A DNA stretch of 51,013 bases, taken from contig JAEEKX010000030.1 in the NCBI GenBank assembly GCA_016288655.1, positions 1-51,013 on the forward strand, in the 5' to 3' direction. Shown in pieces: positions 16,616-24,772 of this stretch. This stretch comes from Bacteroidales bacterium. Its GTDB lineage: Bacteria; Bacteroidota; Bacteroidia; Bacteroidales; WCHB1-69. Both the position numbers and the translations under genes were made by a program. The first letter of the stretch is position 1, and each line of letters starts with the position of its first letter. The notes below the pieces were generated by a model. The model made no database searches. It had not been told where the DNA came from and was given only the letters and a program-made list of their open reading frames with translations.

Positions 16616-18644
16616 AGATGAGGAAAACGGTTCTACGGTTCATCGCGCGTCCTTCCGGCGTGGTGTTGGGTGCGATGGGTTTGCTCTCGCCGTATCCCTT
16701 AAAACGGATGCGGTTCTTCGGGATTCCCTTTTCAATCAGATAGTTATAAACCGATTGCGCACGCTTGTCGGAGAGGACGAGGTTGTCGTTGTCGTTGCCG
16801 ACGTTGTCGGTGTGTCCCTGGATCTCCGCCTTGACGGTCGGGTTGTGCTCCAGAAAGTCCGCGAAGAGGTCGATGAGGCGTTTTGACTCGTTGGTGAGTT
16901 CGTAGGAGTTGGTGGCGAAGTAGATGTCGTGCAGGTCGCACACCTTGCCCACTTCGATGCGGCGCACTTCGGCGTCGGACTTGACCACGGGCGGGGCCTC
17001 GGGCGCCACGGTCACCATCTTGGTGTCGTAAGCATACCCCTCCTGCTTGATGTTGACGATGAGGTTCTGCGGGCGGTCGGGCTCCACATGGGTGGCCACG
17101 GCGTACTGTCCCGTGTTCATGTTGGCGGTCGTCGTGGCGATGATGTTGGAGTTTTCGTCGCGCAGTTCCACCACGGCGCTCACCAACTCCTGGTCGTCGG
17201 TGTTCACCGTTCCCTTCACGATGACCATGCTCTTCGGCCGCGCCTCCTCGTAGAGGTCGAAACTGTAGATGTTCCAGTCTTCCGACTGCAGGTTGTTGGA
17301 GGAGAAATAGGCGGTCTTGCCATCGAGACTGACGAAGAAATCCACATCGTCGTTCTCTGAGTTGATGGGATAGCCGATGTTGATGGGCTTGCTCCACTTG
17401 CCTTTCTCATCGAGTTTGGAGTAGTAGATGTCCATGCCGCCTACGCCGGGGCGATCGACGGAAGAGGAGGAGGAGAAGTAGAGGGTGCGGCTGTCGGTGT
17501 GCAGGAAGGGCGAACGTTCGTTGCCCTTGGTGTTGATGACGGGCCCTAAGTTGACAGGCGTCTGCCAGTTGCCGTTGGCGTCGAGTTCGGTCATCCAGAT
17601 GTCGGAACCGCCGTAGCCGCCTGGACGGTCGGAGGCGAAGAAGAGCACCGAGCCGTCGGAACTGAGCGTGGGCTGCGACTCCCAACTGTCGTTGCGGCAG
17701 ACGTTGCTGCCCAACAGGCGCGGCTCCGACCACTCGGTGCCGTCCCATCGGGAGGAGTATAGGTCGTAGTTGGGGTAGGTGTAGCTGCGGCCGGTGGAGT
17801 CCTTCAGCTTCACCTCATGTACCATGGCGAAGATGAGCAGGTCGTTGGCCAAGTTGATGGTGGGACTGCCCTCGCCCTTCGATTCATTGAAAGGGTAGGG
17901 CAGGGGCTTGCCCTTGCCGTAGTTACCCGCGGCGTCGGCCTGGCTGTACGAGAAGAACTCGCGCTCGGTGGTCTCCTTGCCGAACGCGCCCTGCTGTGTG
18001 TAGGGCATGCGGCGGGTGAAGTAGAAGTACTCGGCGTCGGGCGAGAGTGTGGCCAGGTATTCGTCGTCGGTCGTGGAGATCCCCGGCACCGGCTTCGGGT
18101 TGAACGGGACCGGGTGGTTCAGCAGCCGGTCGAAGAACTCCGCCTGCCGGATGATGATCTCCGCGATGGAGATCTCGTCCATCTCCTTCACTAAATCGGG
18201 GTTCTCCACCAGCACCTTGGCGTGGCGGATGGCTGTGGGAAAGTCCTCCAACTGGTAGGCGACGCGCGCCGCGTAGTAGTGGACCTCGATGCGGTGCTCT
18301 GGACAGACCGACAGCATGCGGTCGGCTGCCTCGATGCCCTTGCGGGCGTCGCGTTCGCTCTCGATGACGAAGCCGTTGATCTTGATGGGCAGGAAGTAGC
18401 TCAGCGCCAGGTAGTAGTTGGCCTCAAGGTGCTCCGGGTATTCGTCCAATATGTCGTAATAGATGGCGTTCGCCTCCGATTTCTTGCCGGACTTTTGCAG
18501 GTCGCGGGCCTTCTGGAACTGCTTGACGGTCGCCTTGGGGTAGGTCTGGGTGCACGGGTCTCCCTCGTCCTCCTCTTGTGCGAAGAGAGGAACGGACAGA
18601 CTGCAGATCAGTAGGGCGATGAGGAGGCGGAACATTTCTTTCAT
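16605..18644 (-). CDS. PorE-like OmpA-family outer membrane protein (TPR, beta-propeller, CRD, OmpA)
   Basis: The 679-residue protein has a signal peptide ending near LFAQ (residue 23). It then shows TPR-like helices (about 40-160), a PD40/WD40-type propeller (about 190-460) with ATLSPDAEYFYF, QPTLSSDGSVLFFASDRPGGYGGSDIW and FFVSLDGKTAYFSS, a carboxypeptidase-regulatory-like beta domain (about 470-550), and an OmpA peptidoglycan-binding domain (about 570-679) with IQGHTDNVGND and LSDKRAQSVYNYL. This order is the one described for PorE of the Porphyromonas gingivalis type IX secretion machinery. The window contains T9SS cargo, so an accessory T9SS role is likely. No lipobox is visible, so it may be periplasmic or barrel-associated rather than lipid-anchored. 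It overlaps the GldA-like gene by 4 bp. Confidence 0.85.
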   Translation of the reverse strand: MKEMFRLLIALLICSLSVPLFAQEEDEGDPCTQTYPKATVKQFQKARDLQKSGKKSEANAIYYDILDEYPEHLEANYYLALSYFLPIKINGFVIESERDARKGIEAADRMLSVCPEHRIEVHYYAARVAYQLEDFPTAIRHAKVLVENPDLVKEMDEISIAEIIIRQAEFFDRLLNHPVPFNPKPVPGISTTDDEYLATLSPDAEYFYFTRRMPYTQQGAFGKETTEREFFSYSQADAAGNYGKGKPLPYPFNESKGEGSPTINLANDLLIFAMVHEVKLKDSTGRSYTYPNYDLYSSRWDGTEWSEPRLLGSNVCRNDSWESQPTLSSDGSVLFFASDRPGGYGGSDIWMTELDANGNWQTPVNLGPVINTKGNERSPFLHTDSRTLYFSSSSSVDRPGVGGMDIYYSKLDEKGKWSKPINIGYPINSENDDVDFFVSLDGKTAYFSSNNLQSEDWNIYSFDLYEEARPKSMVIVKGTVNTDDQELVSAVVELRDENSNIIATTTANMNTGQYAVATHVEPDRPQNLIVNIKQEGYAYDTKMVTVAPEAPPVVKSDAEVRRIEVGKVCDLHDIYFATNSYELTNESKRLIDLFADFLEHNPTVKAEIQGHTDNVGNDNDNLVLSDKRAQSVYNYLIEKGIPKNRIRFKGYGESKPIAPNTTPEGRAMNRRTVFLIYER

Positions 18645-19381
18645 GATTGTTGCTTGTGGGTTAGGGTGTGGAAAAGTTCCTCAATGGAACCGTCTTTGAT
18701 GCCGCGGCGCTCGCTCTCCTTGCGCAGACTGTCGAGTGAGGCGTCGGCGACGACGTGCCCGCGGTCGATGATGATGGCGCGGCTGCACATTGCCTCCACC
18801 TCCTGCATGATGTGGGTGGAGAGCAGGACTGTCTTGCGCTTGCCGCACTCTCTGATGAGTTTGCGGATATCGACCAACTGGTTCGGGTCGAGGCCGGAGG
18901 TGGGCTCGTCGAGGATGAGCACTTCGGGGTCGGAGATGAGCGCCTGCGCCAGTCCCACGCGCTGCTTGTAGCCCTTGGAGAGTTGCCCGATCTGCTTGTT
19001 CAACTCGGGTCCCAAGCCGGTCATTTCGACCACTTCGGCCACCCGCTGCTTGCGCTTGCCGACGGCGATGCCGCGCATCCCGGCGATGAATCGCAGGAAC
19101 TCGGCGACATACATGTCCATGTACAGCGGATTCGCCTCCGACAGGTAACCGATTTTCTTGCGTAACTCCAATGAGTCGTTCCAAATATCCAACCCGCAAA
19201 CACTTACGTCACCGCTGGTGGGCGGCTGGTAGCAGGTGATGATCTTCATCATGGTCGATTTCCCTGCCCCGTTCGGGCCGAGGAATCCGACGACCTCTCC
19301 CTGCTTGACCTCGAAGGAGACATCCTTCAAGGCCCACTGTTTGCCGAATTGTTTGGAAACGTTGTTGACGACGATTGACAT
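18641..19381 (-). CDS. gldA: ABC transporter ATP-binding protein, GldA-like
   Basis: The protein has 246 residues from the ATG at 19381 (MSIVVNNVSKQFGKQWALKD). It has Walker A GFLGPNGAGKS near 33-43, a Q-loop near IGYLSEANPLYMDMY, ABC signature LSKGYKQR, Walker B VLILDEPTSGLDPNQL and switch His in LLSTHIMQEVE. The YLSE.NPLY and STHIMQEVEA segments closely resemble GldA, the ATPase of the GldA-GldF-GldG complex linked to gliding and T9SS in Flavobacterium. The permease-type subunits GldF and GldG are not here; the upstream neighbour is an LptF/G-like permease, 26 bp away. The downstream PorE-like gene overlaps by 4 bp, which supports an envelope or secretion role. A different ABC-2 exporter ATPase is the main alternative. 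Confidence 0.82.
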   Translation of the reverse strand: MSIVVNNVSKQFGKQWALKDVSFEVKQGEVVGFLGPNGAGKSTMMKIITCYQPPTSGDVSVCGLDIWNDSLELRKKIGYLSEANPLYMDMYVAEFLRFIAGMRGIAVGKRKQRVAEVVEMTGLGPELNKQIGQLSKGYKQRVGLAQALISDPEVLILDEPTSGLDPNQLVDIRKLIRECGKRKTVLLSTHIMQEVEAMCSRAIIIDRGHVVADASLDSLRKESERRGIKDGSIEELFHTLTHKQQS

Positions 19382-19407
19382 ATCTTTTTGTTTTGATGAT
19401 TGCTGAA

Positions 19408-20535
19408 TTATTTGGGAATGGTGATGAGCATGACAACGCAGATGACCAAGTAGATGAGGTTGGGCAGCCACACGGCCATCGCCGGTGAGAGCGACTCCGA
19501 GACGGCAAAGACCGTGGATACCTGTTGCAGGAAAATGAAGGCGAAGACGAAGAACATGCCGATGAAGAGGTGGACGCCGATGCCGCGCTGCGTCTTCCGC
19601 GCGGCCACGCACAACCCCAGCAACGTCATCACCAAGATAGAGGCCGGGTTGGCGGTCCGTCGGTGCTGCTCGATCTGGTAGTTCTTCACCAAACTGGAGC
19701 CCTTCGACTGCTCCTTCTCAATGAAATCCTTCAACTCGCGGTAGTTCATCGTGCTCGCCGAACTTACATCGCGGCTGAAATCCTCCACCGAGAAGTTGAA
19801 GAGCGTGTCGAGTTCGGGCCCGGTGCGGATCCTCTCCCTGCCGTCGGCGTCGAAAGAACGGACGGTGTATTGATACAGCCGCCACTTCTTGATGTTGCGG
19901 TCGAAAACAATCCGCTCCGCCGCCAACTTGTACGTGATCTTGTCCTTCCCGAAGACTTCGTAGGTGAATTTCTCGCCCTCCATCGGTACCTTGCGCCAGT
20001 CGCGGACATACACGTAGGAGTCCTTCGAATTCTTGAAATGCAGGTGACGCGTGGTGATGGCCCCCGTGACCACCGTCGATTTCCGCGCGTGGAAATACTT
20101 GTCCTTGAAGTCGTTCAACCCTTGGTTCGAGTTGGGAACGATGAAATTGGACAGGAAAAACGCGAACACCCCTAAGATGAGGGAACCGACAATGTAGGGG
20201 AATATGAAACGATAGAAACTCACTCCGCCGTTGAAAAACGAGATGATCTCGTTCCGGTCGGACAGTTTGGAGGTGAACCAAATGACGGATATGAAGGTGA
20301 ATAGTGGAAAGAAAAGACTGACGAAGTAAGGAATGAAGTTGAAGTAATACTGGGTGAAGACCAGTTTCGTGGGGGCGTTGTTGAAATACTGCATGTTCTG
20401 CGATACGTCGAAAACGACGATGATCGTCATCAGCAGTGCGATAGAATAGAATACTGACCCGATGAACTTACGTAGCAGGTACGTGTCCATGAGGGTCCAT
20501 CGCCAGAAGGCAATCTTCTTTCTATCGAATTTCAT
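19408..20535 (-). CDS. LptF/LptG-family lipopolysaccharide export permease
   Basis: The 375-residue protein has the YjgP/YjgQ layout: membrane segments near 24-45, 55-80 and 100-125, a periplasmic beta-jellyroll domain (about 125-270), and three C-terminal segments near 295-375. Conserved features include TYLLRKFIGSVF, SDRNEIISFFNGGVSFYRF and the end segment SPAMAVWLPNLIYL. LptF and LptG, with LptB, extract LPS from the inner membrane. A start at the second Met (residue 16, MDTYLLRKF) would match the usual family start better, but no signal decides between them. The neighbouring gene encodes an ABC ATPase that looks more like GldA than LptB. Confidence 0.88.
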   Translation of the reverse strand: MKFDRKKIAFWRWTLMDTYLLRKFIGSVFYSIALLMTIIVVFDVSQNMQYFNNAPTKLVFTQYYFNFIPYFVSLFFPLFTFISVIWFTSKLSDRNEIISFFNGGVSFYRFIFPYIVGSLILGVFAFFLSNFIVPNSNQGLNDFKDKYFHARKSTVVTGAITTRHLHFKNSKDSYVYVRDWRKVPMEGEKFTYEVFGKDKITYKLAAERIVFDRNIKKWRLYQYTVRSFDADGRERIRTGPELDTLFNFSVEDFSRDVSSASTMNYRELKDFIEKEQSKGSSLVKNYQIEQHRRTANPASILVMTLLGLCVAARKTQRGIGVHLFIGMFFVFAFIFLQQVSTVFAVSESLSPAMAVWLPNLIYLVICVVMLITIPK

Positions 20536-20571
20536 TGTTTAATTATCTTAAAATCAATAAAATATAATCTC

Positions 20572-21282
20572 TTACTGATCCTTGGGCTTGCTTTTCTTGA
20601 AAAGTGCTTTGAAGTAGTTGACGTGCCACAGCATGTGGAAAAGGGCGATGACGGTCATCACCAATCCGAACCAGACGTGCAGGTGAACCAGGGTCAGGTA
20701 ACTTTTGGGATAGTAGTTGTAGTGGATGAAGATGGCTAACAGCAGTCCGATCAGGCAGGAGCCCAAGAAGGTGACGCCTAACAGGACGTTCCAGATCTTG
20801 CGGTGGGTGGCTTTTTGTAAAACGTTGGTTTTCACTAAGGTAAAGGAGATGAGGTAGAGCAGTAGCGTGCCTCCTACGATGGGGATGATGGGATAGGGAC
20901 TGCGGTTCGGCTGCATGACCGCTTCTTCGGTTTCCGTTTCGGCATCAGACTCTGCGGTGGCCGGGGGCGCGGGTTCCATTTCAGTCGTTTGACTTTGCGT
21001 GGCCCCGGTGGTGGCATCGGTTTGCTCCGGCTGCCCGTGTCGTGTGGTGGCGGTGGTGGCGTCGGTCGTGGCACTTGTCTTGGGCGCGGCGTGAACAGGC
21101 GTCTCCTTGACGGTGGCCTCTTTCGGTTGGGAAAGTTGCCCGTGGTCGCAGAAGCCGTCGCCGTCGCCATCCACAAAGCGGCCGCATCGGCCGGGGCAGT
21201 CCACTTGCGGACAGTCCTGCTGCGCTTGCAACGTGCCTAATGTCAGCAGGATGGCGGATATCAGTAAAATGATTTTCTTCAT
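20572..21282 (-). CDS. Cys-rich secreted/membrane protein with b-cytochrome-like C-terminus
   Basis: I do not recognise a named family for the whole 236-residue protein. It starts with a signal peptide ending near LQAQQ (residue 21). A short Cys-rich module CPQVDCPGRCGRF follows, next to an Asp-rich calcium-loop-like stretch VDGDGDGFCDHG (about 24-49). A low-complexity Thr/Ala/Glu linker runs to about 130. Three membrane helices lie near 135-150, 165-187 and 198-220. The last two carry histidines at the membrane faces (FIHYNYY, LVHLHVWFG, LFHMLWHVNYF), like haem-binding four-helix b-cytochromes. CGRF-DxDGDGxCD modules occur in Bacteroidales redox proteins. A role in membrane electron transfer is an inference. 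It lies 24 bp after DPP5 and 36 bp before the Lpt permease gene. Confidence 0.65.
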   Translation of the reverse strand: MKKIILLISAILLTLGTLQAQQDCPQVDCPGRCGRFVDGDGDGFCDHGQLSQPKEATVKETPVHAAPKTSATTDATTATTRHGQPEQTDATTGATQSQTTEMEPAPPATAESDAETETEEAVMQPNRSPYPIIPIVGGTLLLYLISFTLVKTNVLQKATHRKIWNVLLGVTFLGSCLIGLLLAIFIHYNYYPKSYLTLVHLHVWFGLVMTVIALFHMLWHVNYFKALFKKSKPKDQ

Positions 21283-21306
21283 TGTAAAGGAAAAAAAGGT
21301 GGATGA

Positions 21307-23415
21307 TTACTTGAGGTGTTCGTCGAGGAAGCGGAAGAACTCACGCTGCCACAAGAAGGAGTTCTGCGGTTTGAGCACGAAGTGGGTCTCTTCGGGGAAG
21401 AAGAGGAAGCGGCTGGGAATGCCTTTCATCTGTGCGATGTCGAAGGCCTGCATGCCCTCGGTGTAAGGAATGCGGAAGTCGTTGCCACCATGGATGACGA
21501 GGATGGGGCAGTCCCAGTTGCCCACGAAGCGGTGGGGCGAGAAGTTGTAGCTGTTGGGTCTCTTGTCCCAATAGTTGCCCTCGATGTCGTGGTTGGCGAA
21601 GAACAGCTCTTCGGTGGTGCCGTACCAGCTTTCGAAGTTGAACATGCCGCAGTGGGCGATGAGCGCTTTGAAACGTTTCTCATGGTGCCCGGCCAGCCAA
21701 TACACCGAAAAACCACCGAAGCTGGCTCCCACCGCACCCAGACGGTTCTCATCCACATACGGCTCTTTCGCCACATCGTCGATGGCCGACAGGTAGTCTT
21801 TCATGCACTGTCCGCCGTAGTCGGTGCTGATCTCGTCGTTCCACTCCTTGCCGAAGCCGGGCAAGCCGCGACGGTTGGGCGCCACCACGATGTAGTCGTG
21901 CGCTGCCATCATCGAGAAGTTCCAACGATAGGAGAAGAACTGGCTTACCGGCGATTGCGGACCGCCTTCGCAGTAGAGCAGGGCAGGGTATTTCTTGTTG
22001 GGGTCGAATTTCGGGGGGTAAATTACCCACACGAGCATCTCCTTGCCGTCGGTGGTCTTCACCCAGCGTTTCTCGGTCTTGCCCATGTCGATTTTATCCA
22101 AATACTCTTTGTTGATGAAGGTGAGCTGCGTCTCGACACCGCTGTTTGGGTCAACAGAATAGATTTCGGCAGGCAGCTGGTGCGTGGTCTTGGTGACGAT
22201 GAGCTTGCCGTTGGCCCACGCCAATGAATTATAGTCCTGGTCGCCGTTGGTGATGCGTTTGAGCTGCTCTGTAATGACTTTCTTTTTCTTATCGATCTGT
22301 TGCTGCCATGAGAAAATCTGCACAGTGCCTTGGTAGCTGCTGAGGAAGTAGATTTTCTTGCCGTCAGGACTCCACACGAAGCTTTCGGGGTTGAGTTCTG
22401 TGTTGTTGCGCAGGAGATAGGTGGTGGTGTTGTTTTTGAAATCGTGCAGCATCATCCGTTTCAGGTCGGACTCAAAGCCAGAAGTCTCCATGCTCCACCA
22501 CACGAGCTGGCTGCCGTCGGGGCTCCACACGGGGTTCATGTCGTAGCCGAGGTTGCCGTCGGTGAGGTTGGTGGTGGTGCCGGTGGCGAGGTCGTAGATG
22601 AAGATGTCTGTGTTAGTGCTGACCGCGAAGTCCTTGCCGGTGGCACGTTTGCAGCAGTAGGCAATCTTTTGGCCGTCAGGGCTCCACACGGCGTCCTCCA
22701 TGCCTCCAAAAGGTGGTACAGGACAGTGAAAACGCTCTCCTTTCAGTAGTTCGATGGCGTTGTCGGGCTGGTCGTACGGGGCGATGAAGAGGTGGGCGTA
22801 GGTGCCGTCAGCCCAGCTGTCCCAGTGGCGGTACATCAGGTCATCGTAAATCATCGCGTTGGCCTGCGGCAGGTCGGCGTAGCGGTCGGTGATGGTGGGG
22901 TCGAGTTGCACGTTGCGGGTGTAGAGGATGTGCTTGCCGTCGGGCGAGTATGAAAAGCCGTTGATGTCGCTCTCCGCATGGGTGAGCTGGGTGCGGCCGG
23001 TGCCGTCGGGATTGCACTCGAACACCTGCATGGTGCCGTCGGCCACAAACAGGAAGCCGATTTTCTTGCCGTCGGGTCTCCACACGGCCTGTACCTCACT
23101 GGAAGGAGTGGTAGTGATTTGGATGGGCGTGGTGCCGGGCTGGACATATAATTCGGTGTTGCCTTTGTTCTTCTGGTAGTCATAGTAGGTCACGCCATAC
23201 AGCATGTTGCTGCCGTCGGGCGAGATCTCTGGCGCGCTCACACGGCCAAAGTGCCATAGGATCTGTTCGGTCAATACGCCCTTCGAAAAGTCCGGCTGCG
23301 GACGGTTGTCGCGGGTGATCAGGTCTTTGTCGGAGCCCGTTCCCTGGGCCGACGCGGGTTGTACGGCTAAACTCATCATCATGGTAATTGCGATAAGAAA
23401 TAGTGTTTTCTTCAT
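21307..23415 (-). CDS. dpp5: Dipeptidyl-peptidase 5 (S9 family serine peptidase)
   Basis: The 702-residue protein has a signal peptide cleaved near PASAQ (residue 24). An N-terminal beta-propeller (to about 430) repeats a SPDGK/WSPDG motif. The C-terminal alpha/beta hydrolase domain has the nucleophile elbow GASFGGFS with Ser565, and Asp646 (GGNDFRIP) and His678 (EETHFVLKPQ) complete the triad. The sequence follows Porphyromonas gingivalis DPP5 closely, including ISTDYGGQCMKDYL and SVYWLAGHHEKRF. DPP5 releases N-terminal dipeptides with a hydrophobic or alanine residue at position two, in the periplasm, for amino acid uptake. It is the first gene of the minus-strand group running to 15671. 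Confidence 0.93.
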   Translation of the reverse strand: MKKTLFLIAITMMMSLAVQPASAQGTGSDKDLITRDNRPQPDFSKGVLTEQILWHFGRVSAPEISPDGSNMLYGVTYYDYQKNKGNTELYVQPGTTPIQITTTPSSEVQAVWRPDGKKIGFLFVADGTMQVFECNPDGTGRTQLTHAESDINGFSYSPDGKHILYTRNVQLDPTITDRYADLPQANAMIYDDLMYRHWDSWADGTYAHLFIAPYDQPDNAIELLKGERFHCPVPPFGGMEDAVWSPDGQKIAYCCKRATGKDFAVSTNTDIFIYDLATGTTTNLTDGNLGYDMNPVWSPDGSQLVWWSMETSGFESDLKRMMLHDFKNNTTTYLLRNNTELNPESFVWSPDGKKIYFLSSYQGTVQIFSWQQQIDKKKKVITEQLKRITNGDQDYNSLAWANGKLIVTKTTHQLPAEIYSVDPNSGVETQLTFINKEYLDKIDMGKTEKRWVKTTDGKEMLVWVIYPPKFDPNKKYPALLYCEGGPQSPVSQFFSYRWNFSMMAAHDYIVVAPNRRGLPGFGKEWNDEISTDYGGQCMKDYLSAIDDVAKEPYVDENRLGAVGASFGGFSVYWLAGHHEKRFKALIAHCGMFNFESWYGTTEELFFANHDIEGNYWDKRPNSYNFSPHRFVGNWDCPILVIHGGNDFRIPYTEGMQAFDIAQMKGIPSRFLFFPEETHFVLKPQNSFLWQREFFRFLDEHLK

Positions 23416-23482
23416 ATTCTGATTTTTATTTAATTGGATATCAGTAAATTATAACATTTCGGACAAACTGCCTTTCAAACGG

Positions 23483-23490
23483 CAAATGTA
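23483..23490 (-). promoter_or_regulatory. Candidate -7 box of the dpp5 operon
   Basis: The minus strand reads TACATTTG (TAnnTTTG), 67 bp upstream of the dpp5 ATG. A matching -33 is not clear. Confidence 0.45.
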
Positions 23491-23574
23491 CGACTTTTTT
23501 CTGGGATTTTTGGCCGAAACACATTATATTTATAAGAAATCTCATCGGGATGCCGCTGTGACGTATTTTTGTCG

Positions 23575-23582
23575 TACTTTTG
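23575..23582 (+). promoter_or_regulatory. Candidate -7 box of murB
   Basis: TACTTTTG matches TAnnTTTG, 46 bp upstream of the ATG at 23629. Because it lies downstream of a possible earlier start near 23569, it supports 23629 as the true start. Confidence 0.5.
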
Positions 23583-23628
23583 CAAACCACAAACCGAGTT
23601 TCATCACCTCTTTTCGTCCATTTTTGTA

Positions 23629-24648
23629 ATGAAAATACTTGAAAACCAACAGCTTCAATCCTATAACACCTTCATGGTTCCCGCCCTGTGCGATCGTCTT
23701 GTCCAGATAGAGTCGGAAGAGGAGATTCCGCAGCTTCTTGCCCAGGACGCCCTCGAAGGCCCACATCTTCTGCTCGGAGGTGGCAGCAACATGTTGTTCA
23801 TCAGTGATTTCCACGGAACGGTCGTGCAGGTCTGCACGCAGGGAATCCGTCGGGTGGAGGAGGATGCGCGGCAGGTGCGATTGTCGGTGGCGGCGGGTGT
23901 GCCGTGGTCGGACCTGGTTGATTTCTGCATACAGAACCACTACTACGGATTGGAGAATTTGGTCGGCATCCCGGGCTGGGTGGGCAGTTGTCCCGTGCAG
24001 AATATCGGCGCGTATGGTGTTGAGGTCAAGGATGTTATAACGAAAGTGGAGGGCTACCGCATCCGTTCGCGTATGCCGTTCTCCCTTGCCAATGCGGAGT
24101 GCCGTTTCGGCTACCGCACCTCCATCTTCAAGACCGACTGGAAAGGCGATGTCATCATCTCGCGGGTGGAGTTCCGTCTGTCGAAGGAGGAACATTTCAA
24201 CCTGACCTATCAGGGACTTCGCAACGAACTGGAACAAAGCGGGTTGCCTGTGACTATCGAAAGTGTCGCGGCGGTGGTGAAGACCGTGCGTGACCGCAAG
24301 TTGCCCGACATCACGAAGATCGGGTGCGCCGGCAGTTTCTTCAAAAATCCTGTGATTCCTGTGGCGGAGCGCGACCGGCTGCTGCGGCAGATCCCGAACT
24401 TGGTATCCTATCCGGCAGGGGAGGGGATGGCCAAGTTGGCGGCGGGACAACTCATCGACCTTGCCGGACTGAAGGGCGTGCGGCGGGGCAACGTGGGCGT
24501 CTATCCCCAGCAGGCGCTCGTGCTCGTCAACTACGGCGGCGCGATGGGCGCGGAAGTTTACGACTTTTACCTTCACGTGCGCCAAACTGTCCGCGAACGC
24601 TTCGGCATTCTCCTGGAGGCGGAGGTGAACCAGGTGGGAATGCGGTAG
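23629..24648 (+). CDS. murB: UDP-N-acetylenolpyruvoylglucosamine reductase
   Basis: The 339-residue protein from the ATG at 23629 begins with the typical QLQSYNTFMVP segment. It has the FAD-binding LLGGGSNML motif near 68-75, GIPGWVGSCPVQNIGAYG near 120, FGYRTSIFK with the substrate-binding Arg, GCAGSFFKNP with the catalytic Ser near 230, and a C-terminal LLEAEVNQVG with the conserved Glu. MurB reduces UDP-GlcNAc-enolpyruvate to UDP-MurNAc with NADPH, the second committed step of peptidoglycan synthesis, in the cytoplasm. The length fits the type I enzyme. It is followed 124 bp later by recJ, which has its own promoter. Confidence 0.95.
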   Translation: MKILENQQLQSYNTFMVPALCDRLVQIESEEEIPQLLAQDALEGPHLLLGGGSNMLFISDFHGTVVQVCTQGIRRVEEDARQVRLSVAAGVPWSDLVDFCIQNHYYGLENLVGIPGWVGSCPVQNIGAYGVEVKDVITKVEGYRIRSRMPFSLANAECRFGYRTSIFKTDWKGDVIISRVEFRLSKEEHFNLTYQGLRNELEQSGLPVTIESVAAVVKTVRDRKLPDITKIGCAGSFFKNPVIPVAERDRLLRQIPNLVSYPAGEGMAKLAAGQLIDLAGLKGVRRGNVGVYPQQALVLVNYGGAMGAEVYDFYLHVRQTVRERFGILLEAEVNQVGMR

Positions 24649-24717
24649 GGTATCTTGTTTATTAACAGATAGTTGTAACTTTTTTATAAAAAATCGAAAA
24701 AAAGGCGGAAAATGGGC

Positions 24718-24747
24718 TTGCAATTTGCAAATTAAAATGTATATTTG
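24718..24747 (+). promoter_or_regulatory. Promoter of recJ
   Basis: A -33 TTG at 24718-24720 and a -7 TATATTTG at 24740-24747 are separated by 19 bp, an excellent match to the Bacteroides consensus. The ATG of recJ is 25 bp downstream of the -7 box. Confidence 0.75.
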
Positions 24748-24772
24748 CAACCTGCAAAAAATAGTCTGCCAG

